The notes beneath the pieces are model-generated. The model was not told the DNA's origin and did not search any database. It saw nothing but the letters and a program-made list of their open reading frames with translations. Of a stretch of DNA of 64,000 bases, positions 43,449-52,746 are shown in pieces; positions within the stretch are counted from its first letter, which is position 1; every line of letters begins with the position of its first letter. Origin of the DNA: an uncultured Eubacteriaceae bacterium (lineage in GTDB: Bacteria > Bacillota > Clostridia > Lachnospirales > CAG-274); contig CAMMIW010000003.1 of the NCBI GenBank assembly GCA_946497035.1, positions 81,082 through 145,081 of the forward strand. The letters run 5' to 3'. The position numbers were made by a program, and so were the translations under genes.

Positions 43449-45035
43449 TTATTCTATACTAACAATACCTTCAGGAAATAATTTTGCTATATCTTCAATA
43501 TTATTAGTTTCTGGTTGTTCTTTAGGCTCATTATATGCCACATTTTTATACATATTATCATATTGCTCATCACATATTATCTTTATTTCATAATGTTTAT
43601 TAAATAGCTCATAAAGAGCTTGTTGTATATCTTGTTTAATACGTTCTAAGCTACTTAAAAAAGGTTTTTTAGTTACAAGATATAAAAATTTATCTTCCAA
43701 GTTTTGTGGTGTAGCTTTTTGTAAATATATTTTTTCAGGTTCTTTAAATTTGTTTGTAACCATTTTATAATTGTCTATAACCATTTTAAAATCTTCAGAA
43801 ATAGCTAGTTCTCGTGGTTTTATATTTTTTTGATTTTCATTTTGTATATTTTCTTTTTCAATATATACAGTTTTTATTTTAGTTTCTTCTAGCTTTTTTT
43901 CCAAAAAATTTATTTTTTGTCTTATATCTATAATATCTTCTTCTGCTATAGCAGAGCATAGCTTTATACAACCTGCCTCTAAAACTATCCTTTCATCAAA
44001 AGAATATTTTAAATTAGATTGTATTTTTGAAAATTCATCTATAAGTTTTATTAAATATTGTTTATCAATATTATTAGCTTGGCTTTTTAGTTTTTCTAGT
44101 TGCTCTTTAGATATATCTAAGTTATTATTTTCTTCTATAGATATGGTAGAAACTAGCAAATTTCTTAAATGGCTTATAAGATCAGAAACAAATTGGTTTA
44201 TATCTCTTCCATTTTGTATCATTTCATCTATTATACAAATAACATCTATTTCAGAAAAATTGCATATAGCATCTACAAATCTAAAAAATATTTCATCATC
44301 AACCGCGCCTACTATTTCTAAAACTTTATTTAAAGTTATTTTTTCACCATAATAAAAAGATATACATTGATCTAATATGCTAAGGGCATCTCTCATAGCA
44401 CCGTCACATATTTTAGCTATATAATATAGTGCATCTTCATCTATTTCTATTTTTTCATCTATCATATAGGCCTTTATAGCATCTACCATATCTACGTTAC
44501 ATATTCTTTTAAAATCAAACCTTTGGCATCTAGATAATATGGTTACAGGTATTTTATGTGGATCGGTAGTAGCCAAAATAAATATTACATAGGTTGGTGG
44601 CTCTTCTAAAGTTTTTAAAAGAGCATTAAAAGCACCTATAGATAGCATATGCACTTCATCTATAATATATATTTTATATTTGCCATCTGTTGGCGGATAT
44701 TTTACTTCTTCTCTAATTTCTCTAATATCTTCAACGCTATTGTTACTAGCTGCATCTATTTCAGATATATTTAAATTTCTATTTTCATTAAAAGCTACAC
44801 ACATAGTACATTTGTCGCAAGGTAAATTATTTATAGGTTCTTTACAGTTTAATAATTTTGCAAATATTTTAGCCGTAGATGTTTTACCTGTTCCCCTTGT
44901 TCCACAAAATAAATATGCGTGGCTTATTCTGTTAGATTGTATTTGGTTTTTTAAAGTTTTTATTATATGTTTTTGTCCTATAACTTGTTCAAAATTTTTA
45001 GGCCTTAATTTTCTATATAAAGCTAAATAGCTCAT
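43449..45035 (-). CDS. dnaX: DNA polymerase III subunit gamma/tau
   Basis: A 528-residue clamp-loader ATPase. Walker A is GTRGTGKTSTAK at about residues 45-56. The zinc cysteines are in LNCKEPINNLPCDKCTMC. Walker B is IDEVHMLSIGAFNALLKTLEEPP, and the sensor/arginine-finger segment is ATTDPHKIPVTILSRCQRFDF. The C-terminal region after about 370 is the variable tau part, ending PEGIVSIE. A single product seems likely, as no slippery A-run with frameshift signals stands out. About 115 bases without a gene separate it from ybaB. Confidence 0.96.
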   Translation of the reverse strand: MSYLALYRKLRPKNFEQVIGQKHIIKTLKNQIQSNRISHAYLFCGTRGTGKTSTAKIFAKLLNCKEPINNLPCDKCTMCVAFNENRNLNISEIDAASNNSVEDIREIREEVKYPPTDGKYKIYIIDEVHMLSIGAFNALLKTLEEPPTYVIFILATTDPHKIPVTILSRCQRFDFKRICNVDMVDAIKAYMIDEKIEIDEDALYYIAKICDGAMRDALSILDQCISFYYGEKITLNKVLEIVGAVDDEIFFRFVDAICNFSEIDVICIIDEMIQNGRDINQFVSDLISHLRNLLVSTISIEENNNLDISKEQLEKLKSQANNIDKQYLIKLIDEFSKIQSNLKYSFDERIVLEAGCIKLCSAIAEEDIIDIRQKINFLEKKLEETKIKTVYIEKENIQNENQKNIKPRELAISEDFKMVIDNYKMVTNKFKEPEKIYLQKATPQNLEDKFLYLVTKKPFLSSLERIKQDIQQALYELFNKHYEIKIICDEQYDNMYKNVAYNEPKEQPETNNIEDIAKLFPEGIVSIE

Positions 45036-45047
45036 ATTATATCTCCT

Positions 45048-45842
45048 TTAAATATATTTACCAATGTTTAAAACTATTCTATCTTTTTTTGTTTTTCCTA
45101 CAATGTCTAAAATTTTTATTCTACCTAACCCTCTAAGTGTTATTACATCAGTTGTCTTAACGTTTTTTGCACCATTTGGTTCTATAACAAAGTTTATAAA
45201 AGCCTTTTCCCCTTTTATATATTCAGAAACTTTACCTCTAGATATATTAAAAGCACCAGCTAAAACAGCATCTAGTCTAAGAGAAGATACTATAATATTT
45301 TTAGTTTCTAATTTTGGCTTTGGTATTATATAATCATTTAGGCTTAATATTTTTGTTTTTATTTTTGTTCTACCAACTTTTTCTAAATTAATGTTTATAT
45401 AATCTATTATATCATTATTTAAAAAACATAAAGCTTTATTATCTTCTATAATAATATCGCCAACCTTCCCTCTATCAATACCAAGACCTAATAAAGAGCC
45501 TAAAAAATCTCTATGTGTAAGTTCTCTGCTATATTTTTCATTATATGTAACCTCTAATATTGATATAGGAAAAGATTTTTCTTCTGGCTCTATATATTCG
45601 GGAAAAAACCCAATAATAACTCTTTCGGCATTTTCAAAACCACCAAAACAAAAAATATTTTGATCTATATGTTGTTTTGATAAAAGACTATTTATCTCTA
45701 AATATTTTAACATAGGTAAAAATTCTGTAAAAGTAGGCTCATAATTTTTAATACAAAAGTTTAATTGATCTATTATTTTAGAAAATAATATTTTGTCATC
45801 TTTATTTTGTATGTTGCTTAATAACTGTTGTTTATTAATCAT
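45048..45842 (-). CDS. ylmH: YlmH-family S4-domain RNA-binding protein
   Basis: A 264-residue protein of the YlmH (FtsW/division-cluster) family. The middle part has FCFGGFENAERVIIGFFPEY and LTHRDFLGSLLGLGIDRGKVGDI. The C-terminal S4 domain is SSLRLDAVLAGAFNISRGKVSEYIKGEKAFINF (about residues 186-220). Relatives bind stalled 50S ribosomal subunits or help in quality control. It usually lies next to sepF and yggT. Here a terminator separates it from yggT, and dnaX follows 12 bases later. Confidence 0.88.
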   Translation of the reverse strand: MINKQQLLSNIQNKDDKILFSKIIDQLNFCIKNYEPTFTEFLPMLKYLEINSLLSKQHIDQNIFCFGGFENAERVIIGFFPEYIEPEEKSFPISILEVTYNEKYSRELTHRDFLGSLLGLGIDRGKVGDIIIEDNKALCFLNNDIIDYININLEKVGRTKIKTKILSLNDYIIPKPKLETKNIIVSSLRLDAVLAGAFNISRGKVSEYIKGEKAFINFVIEPNGAKNVKTTDVITLRGLGRIKILDIVGKTKKDRIVLNIGKYI

Positions 45843-45947
45843 AATAAATCTCCTTTTGCTATATTAAACCTTTCATTTTTATTTATAAATATTTTACAGT
45901 ATATATAAAAATAATACTAATTTAATTTTTATATAGTTATAAAAATT

Positions 45948-45975
45948 AACTCTAGCTAACAAACTAACTAGAGTT
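45948..45975 (-). terminator. Terminator of the yggS-sepF-yggT operon
   Basis: AACTCTAG / CTAGAGTT with a 12-base loop, 59 bases after yggT. In the minus direction AATTTTTATAA follows. Confidence 0.65.
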
Positions 45976-46034
45976 TTAAAATTATATATTTTATAGTGTA
46001 ATATTAATAAATATTAGGTTAATAACTGTTAATT

Positions 46035-46310
46035 TTAACCTATAAGAAAGCTATGTAATATGTTTTGTATAATTTGTAAAATAAAAATTAAAATAATAGG
46101 AGAAAAATCTAACATCATACCATCACCTAAAGGAGATTTTCTTATTAGTTCTCTTATAGGGTATAACAATGGCTCAGATAATGCATAAATAATTCTAACT
46201 ATTCCGTTGCTTCTATCAATAGGTATCCAAGATAATAAAACTCTTATTAATATAATAAAATTTATAAGTCTTATTAACATATCAAAAGATTCATATATTA
46301 AAATATTCAT
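46035..46310 (-). CDS. YggT-family membrane protein
   Basis: A 91-residue protein with two hydrophobic parts. The first contains LINFIILIRVLLSWIPIDRSNG and the second SPIILIFILQIIQNILHSFL. Between them is the family signature LSEPLLYPIREL. YggT/YlmG proteins act in membrane or division processes in an undefined way. It is last in the operon after sepF. Confidence 0.9.
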   Translation of the reverse strand: MNILIYESFDMLIRLINFIILIRVLLSWIPIDRSNGIVRIIYALSEPLLYPIRELIRKSPLGDGMMLDFSPIILIFILQIIQNILHSFLIG

Positions 46311-46325
46311 TATATCGCCTTCCTT

Positions 46326-46808
46326 TTATCTCCACATAGAATTAGGTAATTTTATACCACTAGCCTGCAATTTATCTTTAAGCTCTCCAGACATCTCTAC
46401 GTTAACTGGAGCAATAATCATTATTTTATCAGATATAAGCTGTATGTTACATTCTAAAGCATAGCTAGCACCACATAAAAAATCACTTATTCTTTGAGAA
46501 ATTTCATATTCTACACTCTCAAGGTTTACAACCACTATATTTCTATCTTTTATTTGAGATACAACATCTGATGCATCTTCTAAATTTGTTGGGTTAAACA
46601 TACAAACACCCATCTGAACACTAGTATTTATATTTACAATATTAGATGGCCTTCTAGCAGAGTATCTGTTTAAAGAAGTTACGTTGCTAGTAGGTGGCCT
46701 TAAAGCCTCTCTGTCGTTGTCTTCGTCTTCATATTCTTCTATGTCGTCATAATCTTCTTCATACTCATCACCAAAAAATATATTTTTCATTTTATCCATT
46801 ATACCCAT
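46326..46808 (-). CDS. sepF: Cell division protein SepF
   Basis: A 160-residue FtsZ partner. A short membrane-binding helix starts the protein (MGIMDKMKNIFFG), followed by an acidic linker (EYEEDYDDIEEYEDEDND). The SepF domain (about 75-155) contains MFNPTNLEDASDVVSQIKDRNIVVVNLESVEYEISQRISDFLCGASYAL. It bundles FtsZ filaments and ties them to the membrane. Neighbours yggS, yggT and ylmH are its usual partners. Confidence 0.96.
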   Translation of the reverse strand: MGIMDKMKNIFFGDEYEEDYDDIEEYEDEDNDREALRPPTSNVTSLNRYSARRPSNIVNINTSVQMGVCMFNPTNLEDASDVVSQIKDRNIVVVNLESVEYEISQRISDFLCGASYALECNIQLISDKIMIIAPVNVEMSGELKDKLQASGIKLPNSMWR

Positions 46809-46825
46809 TTATTCGTCCTCCAAAA

Positions 46826-47524
46826 CTAATAATTTCTTTCACCAAATATACCTGTTCCTATACGAACCATATTTGCACCTTCTTCAATAGCTATATGATA
46901 ATCATTTGTCATACCCATAGATAAATATTCCATATTTATATTATCTTTATTTTTTCCCTTTATGTCAACAAATAATTTTCTCATTTTTCTAAAATATTTT
47001 GCGTTATCTTTTGGTTTTTCAACAAAAGGTGCTACACACATAAGCCCATTTAATGTTATATTTTTAAAATTTTCTAATTTTTCTATAACATTAAATAAAT
47101 CTTCTTCTAATAGGCCACATTTTGTTGGCTCATTAGCGATATTAATTTCTAAAAGAATGGGCATATTTTTGTTTAATTTTAAAGCCCTATTGTTTATTTC
47201 TGTTAATAACTTTAAGCTATTAACAGAATGTATAAGGCTAACTTTATCTATTATATATTTTACCTTATTAGTTTGCAAATTTCCTATAAAATGCCAATCT
47301 CCACCTTCTATTTTATCATATTTTTCTAAAAGCTCTTGTGCCTTATTCTCCCCAAAAGTATTAATACCTAAACTTTTTAAAATTTTTATACTTTCTATAT
47401 CAATTGTTTTTGTAACACCTATAATTTTTATTTCGTCTACATTTCTATTAGAATTTATACAAGCTTTTTCAATATTGTTATTAATAATATGTAAATTTTT
47501 ACATATAATGCTTTTATCTATCAT
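46826..47524 (-). CDS. yggS: YggS/PLPBP-family pyridoxal phosphate homeostasis protein
   Basis: A 232-residue TIM-barrel that holds PLP without known catalysis and balances vitamin B6 pools. The PLP lysine lies in IIGVTKT (about residue 39). NTFGENKAQELLEKYD, DWHFIGNLQTNKVKYI, SLIHSVNSLKLL and the C-terminal LSMGMTNDYHIAIEEGANMVRIGTGIFG complete the signature. Its ATG overlaps the preceding stop codon (ATGA), so it is coupled to the HlyD-like gene. Confidence 0.95.
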   Translation of the reverse strand: MIDKSIICKNLHIINNNIEKACINSNRNVDEIKIIGVTKTIDIESIKILKSLGINTFGENKAQELLEKYDKIEGGDWHFIGNLQTNKVKYIIDKVSLIHSVNSLKLLTEINNRALKLNKNMPILLEINIANEPTKCGLLEEDLFNVIEKLENFKNITLNGLMCVAPFVEKPKDNAKYFRKMRKLFVDIKGKNKDNINMEYLSMGMTNDYHIAIEEGANMVRIGTGIFGERNY

Positions 47525-49284
47525 TTAGCCGTTGTTTCCTCCCCCTTTACAACAGATAAATCTGGAGCATATCTATCATAAAGCTTAATAGTTTTATTTT
47601 TATTAGGATCTAATATTATAAATTGATCATTTTGTACAGAGTCTTCTGTGTCTATATTTTTAAAGTTATAAATTCCAGAGTTTACAACATAGACACCTTT
47701 TTTTGTAAATATTTCATTTAATTGTATTTCTTGTTTAGTTGATGGATTTATAATATAATCACCTATATCTATTATACCTGGAGATATAGATACATATGTA
47801 TATTCTCCAGTTTCATCTTGTCCAGAAGTTTTTATAGGAACAACAGAAGCCTCTCCTGTTGTCGTTTTTTTAGTAATATTGTTATCTACAATATAACTTG
47901 AAGGAACTTTCAAAAGATCTTCTTCTGCAATAGCGTCTAGCTTTATTTTAAAGCCTTTTTTTGGTTTGCTAAGTTCAAAAGTTATGTTACGTCTGTCTAT
48001 AAAATCTATCATATTTTTGTTAGATTTCATTAGAACATAGCTTTCTTTTTCTCCTGCTTCTATTTTTTCTACGATAACCTCTAAAGGTTTTAAATCTCCA
48101 TTATCGTTAATATAAATATTTCTAGTTTCACCTTGTTCCCAACTAGATATACTTTCAGATTTTATATAGCTTGCTATGTAAAAATTATTATCTCTAACAA
48201 TTTTAAAAATAGGATCTCCTTGTAAAACGTTTATTTTAAATTGAGGTTCTTCTTTCGGTTGCATCAACGTTTGCTCTTTTGTTAGCTTGTCTTTATTTTC
48301 AAAACTAAATACTTCTTCTAAACCATCTATATAATAAGATACTATACCTGCATCATTAGAAATAATATTTTCCATATTTTCATTAACTTGCTGTTCTTTT
48401 AAAGCTTTTTGACTAGATAAATCTTGAACACTACCTGTATTTTCAGATAATAACATTTGGTTTCTTATAGTAAGCTTTTTGCCAACGGTATCTTTTAACT
48501 CATAAATTTTTGATATATCATATGTGGATAAATCAGAAATAGATTTATCTAAGTTTTTTTGTATCTGATCATCTATTTTTTTTACATCTTCATAAAATAT
48601 AGATAGCTCGTTTCTTTGCTCTTGTAATTGTAATATTTTTTCATTAATAAGCGCTATGTCTTCTTCTGCTGTTTTTATTTCAGTTTCATTTTTTATATTA
48701 GCTACAAGCTCACCTTTTTTTATTCTTTCATCTTCACCTTTGCTAAATGTAAGAATACCATTTTTAGATGTTTTATAAACTACCTCATCTCTAATGATAA
48801 CCCCTTTAGCTTGTGTGCTGTCTTCTATAGCTCCATATTCTATCGTTTCATAATCTATAGGTTTTTTATTTAAACTTTTAGATATTGATACACCAAAATA
48901 TGATATAATAATAGTAAACATAACAATAGTAAATAATTTTGATATTATAGATATATTTCTATTTTTAGGTTTTTTCTTAGCTCTATATATTTTTTTAGTT
49001 TGTATAGCTATGTTGTTATTTTGGTTATACTCTCTTCTATTATTATAATTACTATTTCTATTGTTATATGTATTATATCTAGTTTGTGTTGTATATCTAG
49101 TTTTAATGTTATTTTTGTTATATGTTCTGTTATAGGTAGGAACTTTTGGATAGTCTAGTTTATTATTTTGTTGCCTTCTTTTTTCAATACTAGTAATATT
49201 ACTTTTAGTAACATTATTTTTGCTTTTTGTAGATTTATTTTTACTTAAACTAGGTTTTTTAACATTTTGTTTCTTTCTATCCAT
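47521..49284 (-). CDS. HlyD/biotin-lipoyl-like membrane adaptor protein
   Basis: A 587-residue protein. The first about 115 residues are a cytoplasmic, very basic region rich in Asn, Tyr, Arg and Lys, with repeated N-Y-N-N-R-type units. A membrane helix follows (about 117-136, SKLFTIVMFTIIISYFGVSI). The outside part begins with a lipoyl-like half (IRDEVVYKTSKNGILTFSKGEDERIKKGELVANI), continues with a coiled-coil hairpin (INEKILQLQEQRNELSIFYEDVKK) and a second beta half. HlyD-like proteins near sepF are common in Clostridia and may serve division or wall work. The partner is not visible. Confidence 0.75.
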   Translation of the reverse strand: MDRKKQNVKKPSLSKNKSTKSKNNVTKSNITSIEKRRQQNNKLDYPKVPTYNRTYNKNNIKTRYTTQTRYNTYNNRNSNYNNRREYNQNNNIAIQTKKIYRAKKKPKNRNISIISKLFTIVMFTIIISYFGVSISKSLNKKPIDYETIEYGAIEDSTQAKGVIIRDEVVYKTSKNGILTFSKGEDERIKKGELVANIKNETEIKTAEEDIALINEKILQLQEQRNELSIFYEDVKKIDDQIQKNLDKSISDLSTYDISKIYELKDTVGKKLTIRNQMLLSENTGSVQDLSSQKALKEQQVNENMENIISNDAGIVSYYIDGLEEVFSFENKDKLTKEQTLMQPKEEPQFKINVLQGDPIFKIVRDNNFYIASYIKSESISSWEQGETRNIYINDNGDLKPLEVIVEKIEAGEKESYVLMKSNKNMIDFIDRRNITFELSKPKKGFKIKLDAIAEEDLLKVPSSYIVDNNITKKTTTGEASVVPIKTSGQDETGEYTYVSISPGIIDIGDYIINPSTKQEIQLNEIFTKKGVYVVNSGIYNFKNIDTEDSVQNDQFIILDPNKNKTIKLYDRYAPDLSVVKGEETTAK

Positions 49285-49373
49285 AAGTCACCTCCTTATA
49301 AATTTTAATAGCTTGTAATATATTTAAAGTATCATTTATATAATAATATAAATAAAAGTAAAGTAGTGATAAA

Positions 49374-50537
49374 ATGAAACATTTAAAAAATTTAAGCTAT
49401 TACATTATACCATTATTAGTTGCATTTTTCAATATATTAATTATAATTGTTCCAAATGCGGTTATATCTTCTGCACAAGCTGGGCTTTTATTATGGTTTA
49501 ATAAAATATTACCATCTATATTACCTTTTCTTATAGGCACAAATATTTTAATACATTTAGGTTTTATAGATTTTTTAGGTGTATTGTTAGATCCTTTTAT
49601 GAAAAGATTTTTCAATGTTTCTGGTTGTGGTGCTTTTGCCTTAGTTTTAGGTATGTTATCTGGTTATCCTGTTGGAGCAAAAATAACTGCAACTCTTAGA
49701 GAAAATAATAAAATATCTCAAATAGAAGCTCAAAGATTAGTTAGCTTTACCAATAATTCTGGCCCACTTTTTATAATAGGTGCAATAGGTATAGGTATGT
49801 TTAAAAATGTTAATGTAGGATATTTAATATTATTTATACATTATATAGCTGCTATAACTGTTGGCTTTATATTTAGCTTTTATAAACGCTCTGGACATAT
49901 ATTAATAAATAATAATATTTCTTTTAAAGAAGCTTTTTTAAAGCTAAAACTAGCAAAATTAAAAAATAACAAAACCTTTGGACAAATATTAGGAGAAAGT
50001 GTAAAAAGTAGCTTAGAAACAATTTGTATGGTTGGAGGCTTTGTAATATTATTTTCTGTTATATGTGAGCTTTTTAAAATATCTGGCATATTTGATAAAA
50101 TAGGTAAAATAATATTTCCAAATAATATTGAGCCTTATAGCAATGGGATATTTATGGGCATTATAGAAATAACAAATGGTATAAATATTTTATCTTCTAT
50201 AGAAGGCATAAATGGTATAATAATAGCTTGTGGTCTTGTATCTTTTTCTGGTTTATCTATATTAGCTCAAACATCTAGTATGATATATAAATCTGATATA
50301 AAAATGAATCTATATTTTATATCAAAATTATTACATAGTGTTTTTTCTATTTTATACGCTATTATATGTATACCTATTTTTAATAAAATATTAAATAATA
50401 CTACTGTAACTACATTTAATTATATTGATAATGTAAATTTAAAATCTTCTAGTTTATATTTTATATTTAGTATATTTATTTTAATAATGTTATCTATTTT
50501 TTGTAAATACTTTTTTAGTAAAAAAAATAAATTTTGA
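49374..50537 (+). CDS. ylbJ: Sporulation integral membrane protein YlbJ
   Basis: A 387-residue protein with about eight membrane segments and the nucleoside-recognition (Gate) features GCGAFALVLGMLSGYPVGAKITATL and QRLVSFTNNSGPLFIIGAIGIGM (about residues 83-145). YlbJ is a sporulation gene in B. subtilis and probably moves a small molecule between mother cell and forespore. It is read rightward, back to back with the HlyD-like gene. A terminator hairpin follows. I could not find a convincing sigma-E promoter here. Confidence 0.88.
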   Translation: MKHLKNLSYYIIPLLVAFFNILIIIVPNAVISSAQAGLLLWFNKILPSILPFLIGTNILIHLGFIDFLGVLLDPFMKRFFNVSGCGAFALVLGMLSGYPVGAKITATLRENNKISQIEAQRLVSFTNNSGPLFIIGAIGIGMFKNVNVGYLILFIHYIAAITVGFIFSFYKRSGHILINNNISFKEAFLKLKLAKLKNNKTFGQILGESVKSSLETICMVGGFVILFSVICELFKISGIFDKIGKIIFPNNIEPYSNGIFMGIIEITNGINILSSIEGINGIIIACGLVSFSGLSILAQTSSMIYKSDIKMNLYFISKLLHSVFSILYAIICIPIFNKILNNTTVTTFNYIDNVNLKSSSLYFIFSIFILIMLSIFCKYFFSKKNKF

Positions 50538-50584
50538 CAAGTTATACATATTTAATATATAATACAAATTAAAGATAAATAAAA

Positions 50585-50604
50585 GGCTGTAGGCTTCTAC
50601 AGCC
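50585..50604 (+). terminator. Terminator of ylbJ
   Basis: GGCTGTAG / CTACAGCC with a 4-base loop, 47 bases after the stop and followed by TAATTAAATTTTATT. Arms are identical with the hairpin at 36438-36460. Confidence 0.7.
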
Positions 50605-50630
50605 TAATTAAATTTTATTGTAGGTGAAAT

Positions 50631-51584
50631 ATGATAGAAATAATAATTGATAAAACAAACGAAAATCAAAGATTAGATAAATATCTTTTAAAATATCTTA
50701 ATAAAGCCCCTAAATCTTTTATTTATAAAATGCTTAGAAAAAAAAATATAAAATTAAACAATAAAAAAGCAACTGGCAATGAAATTATTTTAAATAAAGA
50801 TATTATAAATATATATTTATCTGATGACACTATAAATAGCTTTAAAGAAAATAAAAAGGTAGAAAAAACTAACCAAGATTTTAAAATAATATTTGAAGAT
50901 AAAAATATTATTTTATGTTATAAACCTATAGGCTTAGTATCTCAACCTGATATAAATAATAAAAATAATTCTTTAAACGATCAACTTATTTATTATATGT
51001 ATAATAATAAAGAATATGATTTATCTTCCGATTTTAAACCGTCTATTTGTAATAGACTAGATAGAAACACAAGCGGTATAGTAACTTTTGGTAAAAATTT
51101 AAAATCATTACAAAGTTTAAATAGTGCTTTTAAAGAAGATTTAATAGACAAATATTATTTAACCGCTGTTTATGGCAACATAACAAAAAAAGGATCTATA
51201 GAGCTTTATCATACAAAGAAAAATAACAAAGCTATATTATCTAAAAATTATTTGCCTAATAGCAAAAAAATAATAACACAATATGAGCCTATAGCAAATA
51301 AAGATAACAAAACCTTATTAAATATAAAGCTTATAACAGGTAAAACTCATCAAATTAGATCATCTTTAGAATATATAGGTTATCCTATAATAGGAGATAA
51401 AAAATATAATAACAATAATTTTAATAAAGATTTTAACTTAAAAAGCCAATTTTTACATTGTTATAAAATACACTTTAAAAAACAAAATGATTTTTTTAAT
51501 TATTTATCAAACAAAACATTTACTTGTAAATATATAGATAATTCATTTAAAAATATACTTGATTTTTTTAATTATAAAATTTAA
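50631..51584 (+). CDS. RluA-family pseudouridine synthase
   Basis: A 317-residue RNA-modifying enzyme. An N-terminal S4 domain (about residues 10-70, QRLDKYLLKYLNKAPKSFIYKMLRKKNIKLNNKK) is followed by the catalytic domain. The active aspartate is in CNRLDRNTSGIVTFGKN (about 141-157). TGKTHQIRSSLEYIGYPIIGDKKY follows later. It turns specific uridines of rRNA or tRNA into pseudouridine. Which sites (RluC- or RluD-like) is unknown. Confidence 0.92.
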   Translation: MIEIIIDKTNENQRLDKYLLKYLNKAPKSFIYKMLRKKNIKLNNKKATGNEIILNKDIINIYLSDDTINSFKENKKVEKTNQDFKIIFEDKNIILCYKPIGLVSQPDINNKNNSLNDQLIYYMYNNKEYDLSSDFKPSICNRLDRNTSGIVTFGKNLKSLQSLNSAFKEDLIDKYYLTAVYGNITKKGSIELYHTKKNNKAILSKNYLPNSKKIITQYEPIANKDNKTLLNIKLITGKTHQIRSSLEYIGYPIIGDKKYNNNNFNKDFNLKSQFLHCYKIHFKKQNDFFNYLSNKTFTCKYIDNSFKNILDFFNYKI

Positions 51585-51594
51585 GGAGTTACTT

Positions 51595-52059
51595 ATGAAA
51601 AATATTGAAATATATACAGATGGTGCTTGTTCTGGAAATCCAGGCGTTGGTGGTTATGGCATTGTATTTTTATATAAAAAGAATAGAAAAGAATTTTCTA
51701 AAGCATATAAAATGACAACTAATAATAGAATGGAAACAATGGCTGTTATAAAAGCTTTAAAAATTTTAAAAGAACCTTGCAATGTTACTTTATATACCGA
51801 TTCTAGCTATATTGTAAATGCTATAAACAAAGGTTGGGTTTATAATTGGCAAAAAAACGGTTGGAAAAACTCAAGCAAAAAGCCCACACCTAATGTAGAT
51901 CTTTGGCAAGAACTTTTACCTTTATTAAACATACATAATGTAAATTTTGTATGGGTAAAAGGCCACGCAGATAATGAAGAAAATAATAGATGTGATTTTT
52001 TAGCAAGAGAAGCCATAAAAACACAAAATCTTTTAGATGATAAAAATTATAAAAATTAA
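51595..52059 (+). CDS. rnhA: Ribonuclease HI
   Basis: A 154-residue nuclease that cuts the RNA strand of RNA-DNA hybrids. The four metal-binding acids are visible in IYTDGACSGNPG, NNRMETMAVIKAL, LYTDSSYIV and KGHADNEENNRCDFLA. The handle region GWVYNWQKNGWKNSSKK is of the E. coli type. ATG at 51595 is used because GGAGTTACTT stands directly before it. The longer frame from 51559 would overlap the synthase gene. Confidence 0.96.
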   Translation: MKNIEIYTDGACSGNPGVGGYGIVFLYKKNRKEFSKAYKMTTNNRMETMAVIKALKILKEPCNVTLYTDSSYIVNAINKGWVYNWQKNGWKNSSKKPTPNVDLWQELLPLLNIHNVNFVWVKGHADNEENNRCDFLAREAIKTQNLLDDKNYKN

Positions 52060-52173
52060 TTAAAATAATAAATTTTAGTAAATTAATAAGATTAAACATA
52101 ACTTAAACTTTACTTTTTTCATTAACTAATCACAATTAAAAAATAAAAAAATAAATAATTAATTTTAACGCAA

Positions 52174-52202
52174 ACAGGTATGATTTCTTGTATCATACCT
52201 GT
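52174..52202. terminator. Bidirectional hairpin between rnhA and yvyF
   Basis: ACAGGTATGAT / ATCATACCTGT with a 7-base loop, followed by AAAAATTTATTTTTTAA on the plus side. The 221-base gap holds nothing else that I can recognise. Confidence 0.7.
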
Positions 52203-52280
52203 AAAAATTTATTTTTTAACTTTTTTCTACCCAAACTATTAACAAACCATCTTAATTGTTTACAATCTCATTAAAATATA

Positions 52281-52670
52281 TTAATTTCTTCTTATGTGCA
52301 TTTTAGCACCACCACTTTTATTTTCTTCTTTTGAAATTAAAAGACTAGATAAATTTTTAGAAACTTTTTTAGAACAAGCACGACAATATTGGCCACTTCT
52401 TATAGATATACCACATTTTTCACATTTTAAAAATTCTGCCATACCTTCGCTAACTTCTAGTCTACCTTCTCTTAAATATTTAAGTATTTTTTTAGTAGAA
52501 ACCTCTGTTTCTTCAGCAACTTTATTAATATCTGCCCCTCTATTATCTCTTAAATAATTTCTAACTTTTTCAAACTCTTCTTCTTCTAATTTCATACATT
52601 CTCTACATATTAAACTACCACCAACAGGTGAAAATATCTTTTTACACTTTGGACAATTTTTTATAGACAT
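52281..52670 (-). CDS. Flagellar-operon protein YvyF-like (MVIOGRVS/TIGR03826-type)
   Basis: A 129-residue protein. An N-terminal zinc ribbon (CPKCKKIFSPVGGSLICREC) is followed by VRNYLRDNRGADINKVAEETEVSTKKILKYLREGRLEV, a helix-turn-helix-like unit. A second ribbon is CEKCGISIRSGQYCRAC. This exact build is that of YvyF, which lies in flagellar operons of Firmicutes and acts in motility control. ATG at 52670 follows AAGGGGG by 7 bases. A TTG two codons earlier is less likely. No flagellar gene is adjacent here. Confidence 0.85.
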   Translation of the reverse strand: MSIKNCPKCKKIFSPVGGSLICRECMKLEEEEFEKVRNYLRDNRGADINKVAEETEVSTKKILKYLREGRLEVSEGMAEFLKCEKCGISIRSGQYCRACSKKVSKNLSSLLISKEENKSGGAKMHIRRN

Positions 52671-52746
52671 ATTCAATCCCCCTTAAAATTTATTTAAATT
52701 ACGGATATATTATAATATTAATAATATTCTTTGTCAACATACTATA

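Noticed and set aside
49300..49373. A sigma-E promoter in front of ylbJ
   Set aside because: No box pair fits the pattern found at spoIVA and yabP. The closest, CATTTATA, deviates and lacks a -35 at the right distance.
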